NCBI RefSeq assembly: GCF_044389085.1
Contig: NZ_JBIRXP010000007.1
Coordinates: 124,001 to 188,000, forward strand
Length of the DNA stretch: 64,000 bases
Direction: 5' to 3'
Source of the DNA: Isoptericola sp044389085
Lineage (GTDB): Bacteria; Actinomycetota; Actinomycetes; Actinomycetales; Cellulomonadaceae
A program made the translations under genes and the position numbers. The first letter of the stretch is position 1, and each line of letters opens with the position of its first letter. Under the pieces are notes generated by a model that was not told the DNA's origin, made no database searches, and saw only the letters and a program-made list of their open reading frames with translations. This document shows positions 42,782-50,491 of the stretch, in pieces.

Positions 42782-42856
42782 CCGCGAGATAGAGAGGCGT
42801 GACCGCCGAGATAGAGGGGCTCTCTATCTCGCGGTCTGGGGTTCTCTATATCGCGG
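42782..42856. repeat. Palindromic element E between hutH and the IclR gene
   Basis: Arms 42782-42816 and 42822-42856. The core CGAGATAGAG occurs at 42785 and 42807 and its inverse at 42822 (CTCTATCTCG) and 42844 (CTCTATATCG); GACCGC/GCGGTC forms the mid-stem with a one-base bulge. Same forward-forward-reverse-reverse layout as A and B. It ends 15 bp before the IclR start, so it could double as an operator or as a leader structure in the IclR mRNA. Confidence 0.85.
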
Positions 42857-42871
42857 AGGGGGGAGGGCACG

Positions 42872-43630
42872 ATGGCGGACGTCCCGGCCGCGCGCAGCAC
42901 GCTCCGGGTGCTGACGTTCCTCGCCGCGCAGGCGGGCCCGGTCCCGGCGGCGGCGGTCGCGCAGCACCTGGGCCTGCCGCGCTCCACCGTGTACCACCTG
43001 CTGTCCGTGCTGGTGCACGAGGGGTTCGTGACCCATCTGCCGGAGGAGCACCGCTACGGGCTCGGGACGGCGGCGCTGTCGCTCGGCTCCGCGTACGCGC
43101 GGCAGGCGCCGCTCGCGCGGCTGGCGCGCCCCGTCGTCGCGCGGCTGGTCGAGACGACGGGCGAGAGCGCGCACCTCGCCGTCCTGCACGGCCGCGAGGT
43201 GCTGTACCTCGTGGAGCAGCGCGCGCCGCACCGCCCCAGCCTCGTGACCGACGTCGACGTGCGCCTGCCCAGCCACCTCACGGCGAGCGGCCGCGCCGTG
43301 CTGGCGCTGCTGCCGGCGGCGCAGGTCCGCGCCCTCTTCCCGACGGCGTCGGCGCTGGCGGACCGCACCGGCGTCGGCCCCCGCACGCTCCGCGACCTGC
43401 GCGAGGTGCTGCGCGACACGCGCCGCCGCGGCCACGCCACCGAGGACGGCGAGGTCACGACCGGCCTCGCGTCGGTGGCGCACGCCGCGCTGGACCACAC
43501 CGGCCACCCGGTGGCGGGCGTGGCGCTGACGTTCTGGTCGGACGACGTGGACGACGCCCGCCGGTCGGAGCTCGCTGCCGCCGCCGGCCGCGCCGCCGCC
43601 GAGATCAGCCGGCGCCTGGGCGCCCGCTGA
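42872..43630 (+). CDS. IclR-family regulator, likely of hut
   Basis: 252 aa. N-terminal winged HTH (about 5-65: AAAVAQHLGLPRSTVYHLLSVL, FVTHLPEEHRYGLG) and C-terminal ligand-binding domain (about 80-248: LVETTGESAHLAVLHGREVLYLVEQ, HLTASGRAVLALLP, TTGLASVAHAALDHTGHPVAGVALTF). It diverges from hutH across 167 bp that contain element E. The position argues for control of hutHUI by histidine or urocanate; this is inference. Confidence 0.88.
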   Translation: MADVPAARSTLRVLTFLAAQAGPVPAAAVAQHLGLPRSTVYHLLSVLVHEGFVTHLPEEHRYGLGTAALSLGSAYARQAPLARLARPVVARLVETTGESAHLAVLHGREVLYLVEQRAPHRPSLVTDVDVRLPSHLTASGRAVLALLPAAQVRALFPTASALADRTGVGPRTLRDLREVLRDTRRRGHATEDGEVTTGLASVAHAALDHTGHPVAGVALTFWSDDVDDARRSELAAAAGRAAAEISRRLGAR

Positions 43631-43706
43631 CCCGCCGTCGCGCTGTGTCCAAGATCTCCACACGTCTGTGGGCAAACGTTCAGGTAGACCGTGCACAATC
43701 GTGGCC

Positions 43707-44183
43707 ATGACGTCAACGACGACGAGCACCACGAAGGGCAAGACGACGACCCGTCTCGCCGCGGCGAGCCTCCTCGCTCTCGCGATGATGCTCGGCGCGT
43801 GTTCCGCCCCCGCCGACGTCGAACAGTTCATCGCCGACGCGCAGAGCCAGGCAGAGGCCATCGACGACGACCTGCAGCGCATCGAAGAGCAGGTGACCGG
43901 TATCCCTGACGAGCTCCGCACCGACGTCACGAACGCGATGGCCTCCGCGCAGGCCGCGACCGACGAGGCGCGCGCGGCGCTGGGGCGGGCCGAGCAGTCC
44001 CAGGACGGCGCGGTCGTGGCGCTCGAGGACGCCCAGGTGGCGCTCGAGGCGGCGTCGGCCGAGGTGAAGCACGTGACCGACGAGGCGCGGGAGAACGGCG
44101 CCGCGCAGGTCGCGGACCTGCTGTCCACGCTGCAGGAGCAGATCGACGCCCTCCGCGGCGAGACGGAGAGCGCCGCCGCCTGA
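43707..44183 (+). CDS. Coiled-coil lipoprotein
   Basis: 158 aa from ATG 43707. A Thr-rich N-terminus (MTSTTTSTTKGKTTTR), then a lipoprotein signal with lipobox LGAC near residue 33; the mature part is almost wholly alpha-helical with heptad repeats (VEQFIADAQSQAEAIDDDLQRIEEQ to STLQEQIDALRGETESAA). Likely an extracellular, membrane-anchored rod. Single gene; function unknown. Confidence 0.75.
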   Translation: MTSTTTSTTKGKTTTRLAAASLLALAMMLGACSAPADVEQFIADAQSQAEAIDDDLQRIEEQVTGIPDELRTDVTNAMASAQAATDEARAALGRAEQSQDGAVVALEDAQVALEAASAEVKHVTDEARENGAAQVADLLSTLQEQIDALRGETESAAA

Positions 44184-44226
44184 GCGACGGCGCTCCCGGG
44201 GTTCCCCGACCGGGGGCTGGGTAGGG

Positions 44227-45261
44227 CTAGGCGGGCTCGCCGAGCCGCAGCATCACCTTGCTGGAGCCGGTCGACCGGTCGGCGGCGACGGCGAGCGCCT
44301 TCTCGGCGTCGTCGACGTCGAAGACGTGCGAGACGACGGGCGAGACGTCGAGCCCCGCCGCCATCGCGTCGATCGCGTCGGAGATCTCGTCGACGAACCG
44401 GTAGGAGCCCACCCAGGTGATCTCCCGGGTGACGAGGTCGCCGAGCGCGGCCGTGACCTCGCCGCCGGGCAGGTTGCCGACCTGCACGACCGTTCCGCCC
44501 CGCGCGGTCGCGTGCAGCACGCCCGCGAGCGCGCCCGGCGCGCCGGACGCCTCGATCACCACCTCGACGTCCTCGGGCAGGGCGTCGCCCTCGGAGAGCA
44601 CGCGGACGTCGTCCGCCCCCATGCGGGAGGCGACCGCCGCCGACGCGGACGCGACGTCAGCCGCGACGATCCGTGCCGCCCCGGCGCGTCGGGCCGCCGC
44701 CACGGCGAGCGCCCCGATCGGGCCGCACCCGTTGACGAGCACCTGCCGGCCACGCAGGTCACCGGCGCGCGCGACGGCGTGCATGGCGACGGCGAGCGGC
44801 TCGGCGAGCGCCCCGTGCTGCGTGCTCACGCCGTCGGGCAGCGGGCGCAGCTGGTCGGCGCGCACGACGACCCGCTCGGCGAACCCGCCGTCGGTGTGCG
44901 GGTCGAACGCCGCCGAGCCGAGGTATCGGACGCGCGCGTGCAGGTTGGTGCGTCCCGCGAGGCGCGCCGGCAGCGGATCGGAGCCGACCGGCGTCGCGGG
45001 GTGCACCGCGGCGCGCAGGCCGACGTCGACTCCCTCGACGCCGGGGCCCGTCGCGGCGACCTGCCCCGCGATCTCGTGCCCGAGCACGAGCGGCGCGCGC
45101 AGGACGGCGGTGCCGGAGGCGCCGTGGCGCCAGTAGGAGAGGTCCGATCCGCAGACGCCGCCCCACTCGACGGCGAGCAGCACCTCCCCCGGTCCGGGGA
45201 CGGGCTCGGCGCGGTCGTCCACCCGGACGTCGCCGGCGCCGTGCACCACGACGGCCCTCAT
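44227..45261 (-). CDS. Zinc-dependent sugar-acid dehydrogenase, L-idonate 5-dehydrogenase-like
   Basis: 344 aa, medium-chain dehydrogenase. Catalytic-zinc motifs GGVCGSDLSYWRHGASGTA and LGHEIAGQVAATG; the structural-zinc cysteine cluster is missing, as in idonate/sorbitol-type members. NAD(P) site VNGCGPIGALAVAAARRAGA (about residues 165-185), then IVAADV. ATG overlaps the MFS stop (ATGA). With the MHS-type transporter upstream and the GntR regulator it looks like a small sugar-acid uptake and oxidation operon. Confidence 0.82.
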   Translation of the reverse strand: MRAVVVHGAGDVRVDDRAEPVPGPGEVLLAVEWGGVCGSDLSYWRHGASGTAVLRAPLVLGHEIAGQVAATGPGVEGVDVGLRAAVHPATPVGSDPLPARLAGRTNLHARVRYLGSAAFDPHTDGGFAERVVVRADQLRPLPDGVSTQHGALAEPLAVAMHAVARAGDLRGRQVLVNGCGPIGALAVAAARRAGAARIVAADVASASAAVASRMGADDVRVLSEGDALPEDVEVVIEASGAPGALAGVLHATARGGTVVQVGNLPGGEVTAALGDLVTREITWVGSYRFVDEISDAIDAMAAGLDVSPVVSHVFDVDDAEKALAVAADRSTGSSKVMLRLGEPA

Positions 45262-46646
45262 ACCGCGTCCTCCAGCCGCACGAGGTCGCGCCCGCGCACC
45301 TCGGGCGCGATCCGGGCCGCGACCAGGGTGATGAGCGAGTACGCGACGAGCATCGCCGCGATCGGCCACCAGTGGCCCGTCAGCGCCGTGAGGCTCGCCG
45401 CGACGACCGGGCCGATCGCGGTGGCGAGGATGCCGCCGAGCTCCTTGGCGAGCGCGAGCTGCGTGAACCGCGTGCGCGCGCCGAACAGCTCGGCCATGGT
45501 GACGCTCTCGAGCGAGAACAGGCTCAGCACGGCGACGTTGAGCAGCAGCGCCACGGCGACGACGACGAGCACCGGGTTGCCGGTGGTGACGAGCAGCATC
45601 CCCGGCACGGAGACCAGCACGGACAGGATCGTCATCGCCGTGTACACCGGTCGGCGGCCGAAGCGGTCGCCGAGCAGGCCGACCACCGGGATGGTCACGA
45701 AGCCGACGAGCGAGCCGATGGCGATGGCCGTGGTGCCCACCGACTCGTCCACGAGCACGGTGGTCGCGATGTAGCCCACGAGGAAGGTCTGCACGAGCCC
45801 GGAGTTCCCGGCCTGGCCGAAGCGCAGGGCGAGCGCCAGGAAGAAGGCCTTGCCCTTGCGCTGGTGCAGCGCGGCCTCGAGCGTGCTGCGCTCCCCCTCC
45901 GTGGCGGCGGCGCGGTCGGCGGCCGCGAGCTCGTCGCGGGAGAGGGCCACGCCGTCGACGACGTCGGACCGCTGCTCGAACACCGGGCTCTCCTTGAGGC
46001 GGCGGCGCAGCCACACGGCGAAGATCATGAGCACGAAGCTCAGCAGGAACGGGAGTCGCCAGCCCCAGGACAGGAGCTGCTCCTCGCTCAGCACGGCGAG
46101 CAGCAGCGCCCAGAGCGCGGAGGCCGCGAGCGTGCCCGAGTTGGTGCCGAGGCAGACGAGGGACGCGATGAGGCCGCGCTTCTTCGCCGGCGCGTACTCG
46201 GCGAGCATCACCGTCGCCCCCGCGATCTCTGCCCCGGCGCCGAAGCCCTGGATCATCCGCAGCGCGACGAGCAGGATCGGTGCCCAGATGCCGATGACGG
46301 CGTGGGTGGGCAGGGCGCCGATGAGGGTGGTCGAGACGCCCATGAGCGTGATGGTGATGACGAGCACCCGCTTGGCGCCGATACGGTCGCCCATCCGCCC
46401 GAAGTAGATCGCGCCGGCGAGGCGTGCCACGTACCCGACGCCGTACGTGCCCATCGCGGCGATGAGCCCGATGGCGGGGCTGACGTCCGGGAAGAAGATC
46501 CGGTTGAAGACGATCGCGGCGGCGAGCGAGTAGAGCTGGAAGTCCATGAACTCCATCGCGGTGCCGAGCCATCCGGAGACGGCGGCCCGCGTGAGGTCCT
46601 TGGTGGACCGCTGCCCCGGCGGGCTGGCGGTGGTCTCGTGCGTCAC
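45258..46646 (-). CDS. MFS transporter, metabolite:H+ symporter (MHS) type
   Basis: 462 aa, 12 transmembrane segments. MHS hallmarks: LGTAMEFMDFQLYSLAAAIVF in TM1, YFGRMGDRIGAKRVL after TM2, and RMIQGFGAGAEIAGATVMLAEYAPAKKRG (residues split by family spacing) after TM4; GLLGDRFGRRPVY marks the second half. Relatives take up organic acids such as citrate, ketoglutarate or shikimate. GTG start with AAGGAG upstream. Co-translated with the dehydrogenase. Confidence 0.88.
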   Translation of the reverse strand: MTHETTASPPGQRSTKDLTRAAVSGWLGTAMEFMDFQLYSLAAAIVFNRIFFPDVSPAIGLIAAMGTYGVGYVARLAGAIYFGRMGDRIGAKRVLVITITLMGVSTTLIGALPTHAVIGIWAPILLVALRMIQGFGAGAEIAGATVMLAEYAPAKKRGLIASLVCLGTNSGTLAASALWALLLAVLSEEQLLSWGWRLPFLLSFVLMIFAVWLRRRLKESPVFEQRSDVVDGVALSRDELAAADRAAATEGERSTLEAALHQRKGKAFFLALALRFGQAGNSGLVQTFLVGYIATTVLVDESVGTTAIAIGSLVGFVTIPVVGLLGDRFGRRPVYTAMTILSVLVSVPGMLLVTTGNPVLVVVAVALLLNVAVLSLFSLESVTMAELFGARTRFTQLALAKELGGILATAIGPVVAASLTALTGHWWPIAAMLVAYSLITLVAARIAPEVRGRDLVRLEDAV

Positions 46647-46734
46647 GGTCTGCTCCTTCGCGTCGCCGACCGTCGTGGTCGACCCTCGTGGCCGGCTGCT
46701 GCGCCGGCAGGGTGCACAGCACCCACTTTCATGG

Positions 46735-46756
46735 CAGTACTGGTATACAAGTACTG
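46735..46756. promoter_or_regulatory. GntR operator in the divergent promoter
   Basis: A 22-bp palindrome with only one mismatched pair, centred on GTATAC: CAGTACT on the left, AGTACTG on the right. It lies 90 bp before the transporter gene and 57 bp before the GntR gene. FadR-type GntR proteins bind such T-G-G/T-x-x-A-C-C/A palindromes, so both genes are probably repressed from here. Confidence 0.65.
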
Positions 46757-46812
46757 GAACCCCAGTCTGTCAACCGCCGGTCCGCACGGGGGGGTCGATT
46801 AGAGTGGCGGCC

Positions 46813-47523
46813 ATGAGCCTTCCGGGCGGTCGCCGCACCGCACGCCGCGCGGTCCACGAGACGCTGCGCCAGAAGGTGGTCACGCTCGAGCTCCCCCCGG
46901 GCTCGGCCCTCTCCGAGAACGAGCTCGCGGCGAGCCTCGGCGTCAGCCGCACGCCGGTGCGCGAGAGCCTGCTCCTGCTGTCCGAGGAGGGCTTCGTCCA
47001 GGTGTTCCCGCAGGTGGGCTCGTTCGTCTCGCGCGTCGACCCGCAGCGCGTCGCCGACGCCCAGTTCGTCCGCGAGGCGGTGGAGCTGGCGTCCCTCGCG
47101 GCCGTCCCCGACCCGCCGGACGCCGACGCCGTCGCCGCCCTGCGCGAGAACCTCGAGCAGCAGCACCGGCCCGGCATCGACGTGGAGGAGTTCTTCCGCC
47201 TCGACGAGGAGTTCCACCGCGGGCTGCTGGGCCTCTCCGGCCACGCCAGCGCGTGGAGCACGGTGGCCTCCGCGAAGGCGCACCTCGACCGGGCCCGCCG
47301 CCTCGGCCTCAACGAGACCCCGCCGGACGCGTTCGTCGCCCAGCACCAGCAGATCCTCGACGCGCTCGTCGCCGGTGACCGCGCCACCGCGCACGACGTG
47401 CTGCGCTCCCACCTGCGCGCGGTCTTCGACGACATCGAGCAGGTGCGGGCCCGCTCCCCCGAGCTCTTCGCGTCCGACGCCGACTCCGTCCCGGTGCGGC
47501 GCAGCGTCGCCGTCTGGACCTGA
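46813..47523 (+). CDS. GntR-family regulator, FadR/FCD type
   Basis: 236 aa. Winged HTH at about residues 12-75 (ALSENELAASLGVSRTPVRESLLLL) and FCD domain at about 90-225 with metal/ligand histidines (LDEEFHRGLLGLSGH, HQQILDALVAGD, LRSHLRAVFDD). Divergent from the MHS transporter-dehydrogenase operon with a strong shared palindrome, so it very likely controls it, with the sugar acid as effector. Confidence 0.88.
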   Translation: MSLPGGRRTARRAVHETLRQKVVTLELPPGSALSENELAASLGVSRTPVRESLLLLSEEGFVQVFPQVGSFVSRVDPQRVADAQFVREAVELASLAAVPDPPDADAVAALRENLEQQHRPGIDVEEFFRLDEEFHRGLLGLSGHASAWSTVASAKAHLDRARRLGLNETPPDAFVAQHQQILDALVAGDRATAHDVLRSHLRAVFDDIEQVRARSPELFASDADSVPVRRSVAVWT

Positions 47524-47567
47524 CGACCGGAATCGACGTCAGGACGTGACGCGCGGCCCGAGCCGGG

Positions 47568-48416
47568 TCAGTCCGGGTCGCTCGGGTCCAGCGGCAGGTG
47601 GTGGTCGAGGTTGGTGACCCCGCGGCGCCAGTACCCGGAGACCTGCACCTGCTCGGCCGGCAGCCCCAGCTCGCGGCGGAGGTAGCGGCGCACGGGCACG
47701 AGGTCTCCTGCCTCCCCGAGCCCGACGAACAGCTCGTCGGACTCCAGCCCGCCGAGGGAGCGCACGGCCTCGGCGAGCTGCCCGGGACCGTCGGTGCGGT
47801 AGAGGATCTCGACGGTCGCGCCGTCCAGCTCGTCCTCGACGTACGCCTCGTCGACGTCGTCGCCGATCTCGACGACCGCGGTCATCCGCACGTCGTTCCC
47901 GACGGCGGCCACCCAGCGGGCGAGTGCCGGCAGCCCGGTCTCGTCGCCGACGAGGGTCAGGCGGCCGATCCCGTCCGGCACGCCGACGCTGCCTCGCGGC
48001 CCGGCGAGCACCACCTCGTCGCCCTCGGCCGCGCGGGCGGCCCACGCGGACGCCGGCCCCTCGTCACCGTGCAGCACCCAGTCGACGTCGAGCTCGGCCA
48101 CGCCGTCGACGGTCCGTGTGGCGCGCACGGTGTAGTCGCGCGAGATGGACACGACGCCCGTGGGCCGCTGCAGCCCGCCGTCCGCAGCAAGAGCGGGGGC
48201 GTGCAGCTCGCCGGTGGCCGGGTCGGGCAGGAAGACCTTGACGTGGTCCTCCGGGCCGGGCGCCCGCAGCGCCGCGAGGGACGTCGGGGCGGCGGGGTCC
48301 GCGCCGTCGACGTCGCGGAACGTGGTGCGGCGCAGCGTGCCCGTCAGCTCGGTGACGGCGTGCACGCGCACGCGGCGGGGGACCAGGTCGAAGCGGGTGC
48401 GGGGTCGCGTGAACAC
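47568..48416 (-). CDS. Siderophore-interacting protein (FAD-dependent ferric reductase type)
   Basis: 282 aa. N-terminal FAD domain with the RxYT loop (SISRDYTVRATR, residue ~93) and a C-terminal NAD(P)H-like domain of the SIP family (VLAGPRGSVGVPDGIGRLTLVGDETGLPALARWV split by spacing; WRRGVTNLDHH at the end). SIPs reduce iron in siderophore complexes to release Fe2+. GTG start. It stands alone, 12 bp after the toxin gene, without nearby siderophore transporters. Confidence 0.88.
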   Translation of the reverse strand: MFTRPRTRFDLVPRRVRVHAVTELTGTLRRTTFRDVDGADPAAPTSLAALRAPGPEDHVKVFLPDPATGELHAPALAADGGLQRPTGVVSISRDYTVRATRTVDGVAELDVDWVLHGDEGPASAWAARAAEGDEVVLAGPRGSVGVPDGIGRLTLVGDETGLPALARWVAAVGNDVRMTAVVEIGDDVDEAYVEDELDGATVEILYRTDGPGQLAEAVRSLGGLESDELFVGLGEAGDLVPVRRYLRRELGLPAEQVQVSGYWRRGVTNLDHHLPLDPSDPD

Positions 48417-48428
48417 CCCTCGATCACA

Positions 48429-48863
48429 TCACGAACGCCCCGCGATGGGCGCGGTCCACGGGTCCACGACCCGCACCCCGGTGCCGAGGAAGTCCCTGAC
48501 GTTCCGGGTGGCCAGCGCAGCGTCATGGACCCGGCAGATGGCCGCGATCTGCGCGTCCGCGGTCGCGACGGGACGGCCGGCGCGGTCCCGCTCCGCGACG
48601 ATCGGGCCGAAGGCGCGACCCGCCTCCTCGCCGAACGGGAGGACCCGGCCACCGAACCCGACGATGACGCGCTCCACCCGCTCCGCGATCTCGTTCCGTC
48701 GCCGCCCCGACGGAAGTCGGGCCACGCCGTAGGCCATCTCGGCCACCGTCACCGCGCTGAGACAGAGGTCTGCTGCCGCACGCCCCTCGAACCAGGCGAG
48801 CACCGCACGGTCCGGCACGCGCCGCGCCAGTTCCGACAGGACATTGGTGTCGAGGACGATCAC
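48429..48863 (-). CDS. PIN-domain toxin (VapC/FitB type)
   Basis: 144 aa. PIN ribonuclease with the acidic active-site residues in MIVLDTNVLSE (Asp5), VAEMAYGV (Glu), ATADAQIAAIC (Asp) and ATRNVRDF. Length and the LDTNVLSELxR start match the FitB subgroup. GTG start overlapping the antitoxin stop (GTGA), so the toxin is made only with its antitoxin. Would cleave tRNA or mRNA when freed. Confidence 0.88.
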   Translation of the reverse strand: MIVLDTNVLSELARRVPDRAVLAWFEGRAAADLCLSAVTVAEMAYGVARLPSGRRRNEIAERVERVIVGFGGRVLPFGEEAGRAFGPIVAERDRAGRPVATADAQIAAICRVHDAALATRNVRDFLGTGVRVVDPWTAPIAGRS

Positions 48864-49144
48864 GCGGTGCTGTCCCGGTCGACGCCGCCGGCCTCGTCCA
48901 GGTCGACCGGGCGGACCCGGTCGTCACGACGAACGTCGAAGAGGCCTGGCTCGTCGTCCTCGACGCCGCCGAGCTCCTCGGCGATCCATGCCCCGAGGCT
49001 GCGTTCCACCGCACTCGAGGACCGGACGGCGTCGGCGAGAATGAGGCGAATCTCTGCCTCCATGGACCGGCCCGCCGTCGCCGCGCGCACCCGCAGTCGG
49101 CGCCGCACCTCGTCGTCCAGGTCTCGCACCGTGATCGTGGACAT
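48860..49144 (-). CDS. Ribbon-helix-helix antitoxin (FitA type)
   Basis: 94 aa. N-terminal Arc-like ribbon-helix-helix (STITVRDLDDEVRRRLRVRAA, then AGRSMEAEIRLILADAV), the FitA signature; the C-terminal acidic tail (GGVEDDEPGLFDVRRDD) would bind and block the PIN toxin, its Arg likely entering the active site. Directly upstream lies a 52-bp palindrome, the probable autoregulatory operator. Confidence 0.87.
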   Translation of the reverse strand: MSTITVRDLDDEVRRRLRVRAATAGRSMEAEIRLILADAVRSSSAVERSLGAWIAEELGGVEDDEPGLFDVRRDDRVRPVDLDEAGGVDRDSTA

Positions 49145-49150
49145 GCACGT

Positions 49151-49202
49151 CTCCCGTCGTCAATGACAGCAATGCTAGCACTGCTGTCATTGACGACGGG
49201 AG
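49151..49202. promoter_or_regulatory. 52-bp palindrome: operator of the toxin-antitoxin pair
   Basis: All positions pair except one (49172/49181): 21 perfect outer pairs plus a central TGCTAGCA. It contains inverted half-sites TGACAGCA and TGCTGTCA 10 bp apart, close to the TGATAGCA/TGCTATCA half-sites known for Neisseria FitA. It starts 6 bp before the antitoxin ATG and lies 22 bp past the epoxide hydrolase stop, so it may also terminate that transcript. The TAGCAT in the centre could serve as a -10. Confidence 0.75.
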
Positions 49203-49224
49203 AGGTCAGCGTTCGGGCGACGAC

Positions 49225-50361
49225 TCAGCCGAAGAAGGCCCGCAGGTCGGCGACGACGTCGTCCGGCACCTCCAGCGCGGCGTAGTGCCCGCCGCGCGGG
49301 AACTCCGACCAGTGCTCGATGCGCGCGTTGTCGCGCTCGGCGAAGGCCCGGATCGTCTGGAAGTCGTCCCGGAAGACGGCCACGCCGGTCCGCCCGGTGC
49401 TGACGACCGGCTCGGCGCCGGCGCGCTGCTCGGCGTAGTGATACCGCGCGGCCGTGGCGTAGGTGTTGGTCACCCAGTACAGCGTCGCCTGGGCCAGCAC
49501 CTGCTCCGGGCTCACCAGCGACGTCCCGTTGCCAAAGCTTTCGAAGAGCTCGTGGTAGGCCAGCGTCGCGACGGGCGAGTCCGCGAGGCCCGCGGCCATG
49601 GTCTGCGGCCGCGACGCGTTCATGACGTTGTACGCCCCGACGGACTGGAACCACTGCAGGTGGCCGAGCGCGGCGAACTCCTTCTCGCCGAACCCGTCCA
49701 TCTCCCCCTCGGCGCCGGACGGGAAGGAGAAGAGCTGCAGCACGTGCGCCCCGAGAAAGCCCTCGGGTTCGATGACGGCGAGCTCGCGCGACACCATCGC
49801 CCCGCCGTCGCTGCCGTGGATGCCGTACGACGCGTAGCCGAGGCCCCGCATCAGCGTGTCGTAGGCCCGGGCGACGCGGGCCATCGTCCAGTCCCCGCCG
49901 ACGACCGGCGTCGAGAACCCGAAGCCGGGCATGGACGGCACGACGACGTCGAAGGCGTCCTCGGCGCGGCCGCCGTGGGCGACCGGGTCGACCAGCGGGT
50001 CGATCATGTCGAGGAAGTCGAGGACCGACCCGGGGTAGGTGTGCGCGAGCAGCAGCGGCGTCGCGTCCGGGTGGGGCGACCGCACGTGCAGGAAGTGGAT
50101 CGGCTGGCCCTCGATCTCCGCGAGGAAGCCGGGGTAGGAGTTGACGCGGTCCTCGACCGCGCGCCAGTCGAAGTCCTTCCACCGCGCGACCATGTCGCGA
50201 AGGTACGACTCGGGCGTGCCGTAGTCCCAGGAGTCGCCGGGGGCGGCCGGGGCGAAGCGGGTGCGCTCGAGACGCTCGCGCAGGTCGTCGAGGTCGGCCT
50301 GCGGCACGTGCACGGGGAAGGGGCGGAGCTCCAGGGTGGTGGCGGGCGTCGTGACGTCCAT
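49225..50361 (-). CDS. Epoxide hydrolase (EHN, alpha/beta hydrolase)
   Basis: 378 aa from ATG 50361 (GGGAG 7 nt upstream). N-terminal epoxide-hydrolase domain (about 10-115: FPVHVPQADLDDLRERLERTRF, WDYGTPESYLRDMVARWKDFDW) followed by the alpha/beta hydrolase core. The oxyanion motif is HTYPGS, nucleophile Asp185 in GIHGSDGGAMV, and the C-terminal His in PRGGHYAALE. It hydrolyses epoxides to diols through an Asp-ester intermediate. It diverges from a WYL regulator, likely its controller. Confidence 0.9.
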   Translation of the reverse strand: MDVTTPATTLELRPFPVHVPQADLDDLRERLERTRFAPAAPGDSWDYGTPESYLRDMVARWKDFDWRAVEDRVNSYPGFLAEIEGQPIHFLHVRSPHPDATPLLLAHTYPGSVLDFLDMIDPLVDPVAHGGRAEDAFDVVVPSMPGFGFSTPVVGGDWTMARVARAYDTLMRGLGYASYGIHGSDGGAMVSRELAVIEPEGFLGAHVLQLFSFPSGAEGEMDGFGEKEFAALGHLQWFQSVGAYNVMNASRPQTMAAGLADSPVATLAYHELFESFGNGTSLVSPEQVLAQATLYWVTNTYATAARYHYAEQRAGAEPVVSTGRTGVAVFRDDFQTIRAFAERDNARIEHWSEFPRGGHYAALEVPDDVVADLRAFFG

Positions 50362-50491
50362 GGCGGTCTCCCGAGGTCGTGAGCCGGGCCCTCGCCCAGC
50401 TCCTGAGACCACCGTAGGAAGGGTTCAGGAACGCTTCTTTCCGTTATTCTCGACGAGTTCCGGCGAGTTTCCCCCGATCCCGGGAGTCGCG

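Noticed and set aside
42782..42856. Regular repeats taken as a possible CRISPR fragment
   Set aside because: The repeats are inverted pairs about 20 bp apart, not direct repeats with uniform spacers, and no cas gene is present.
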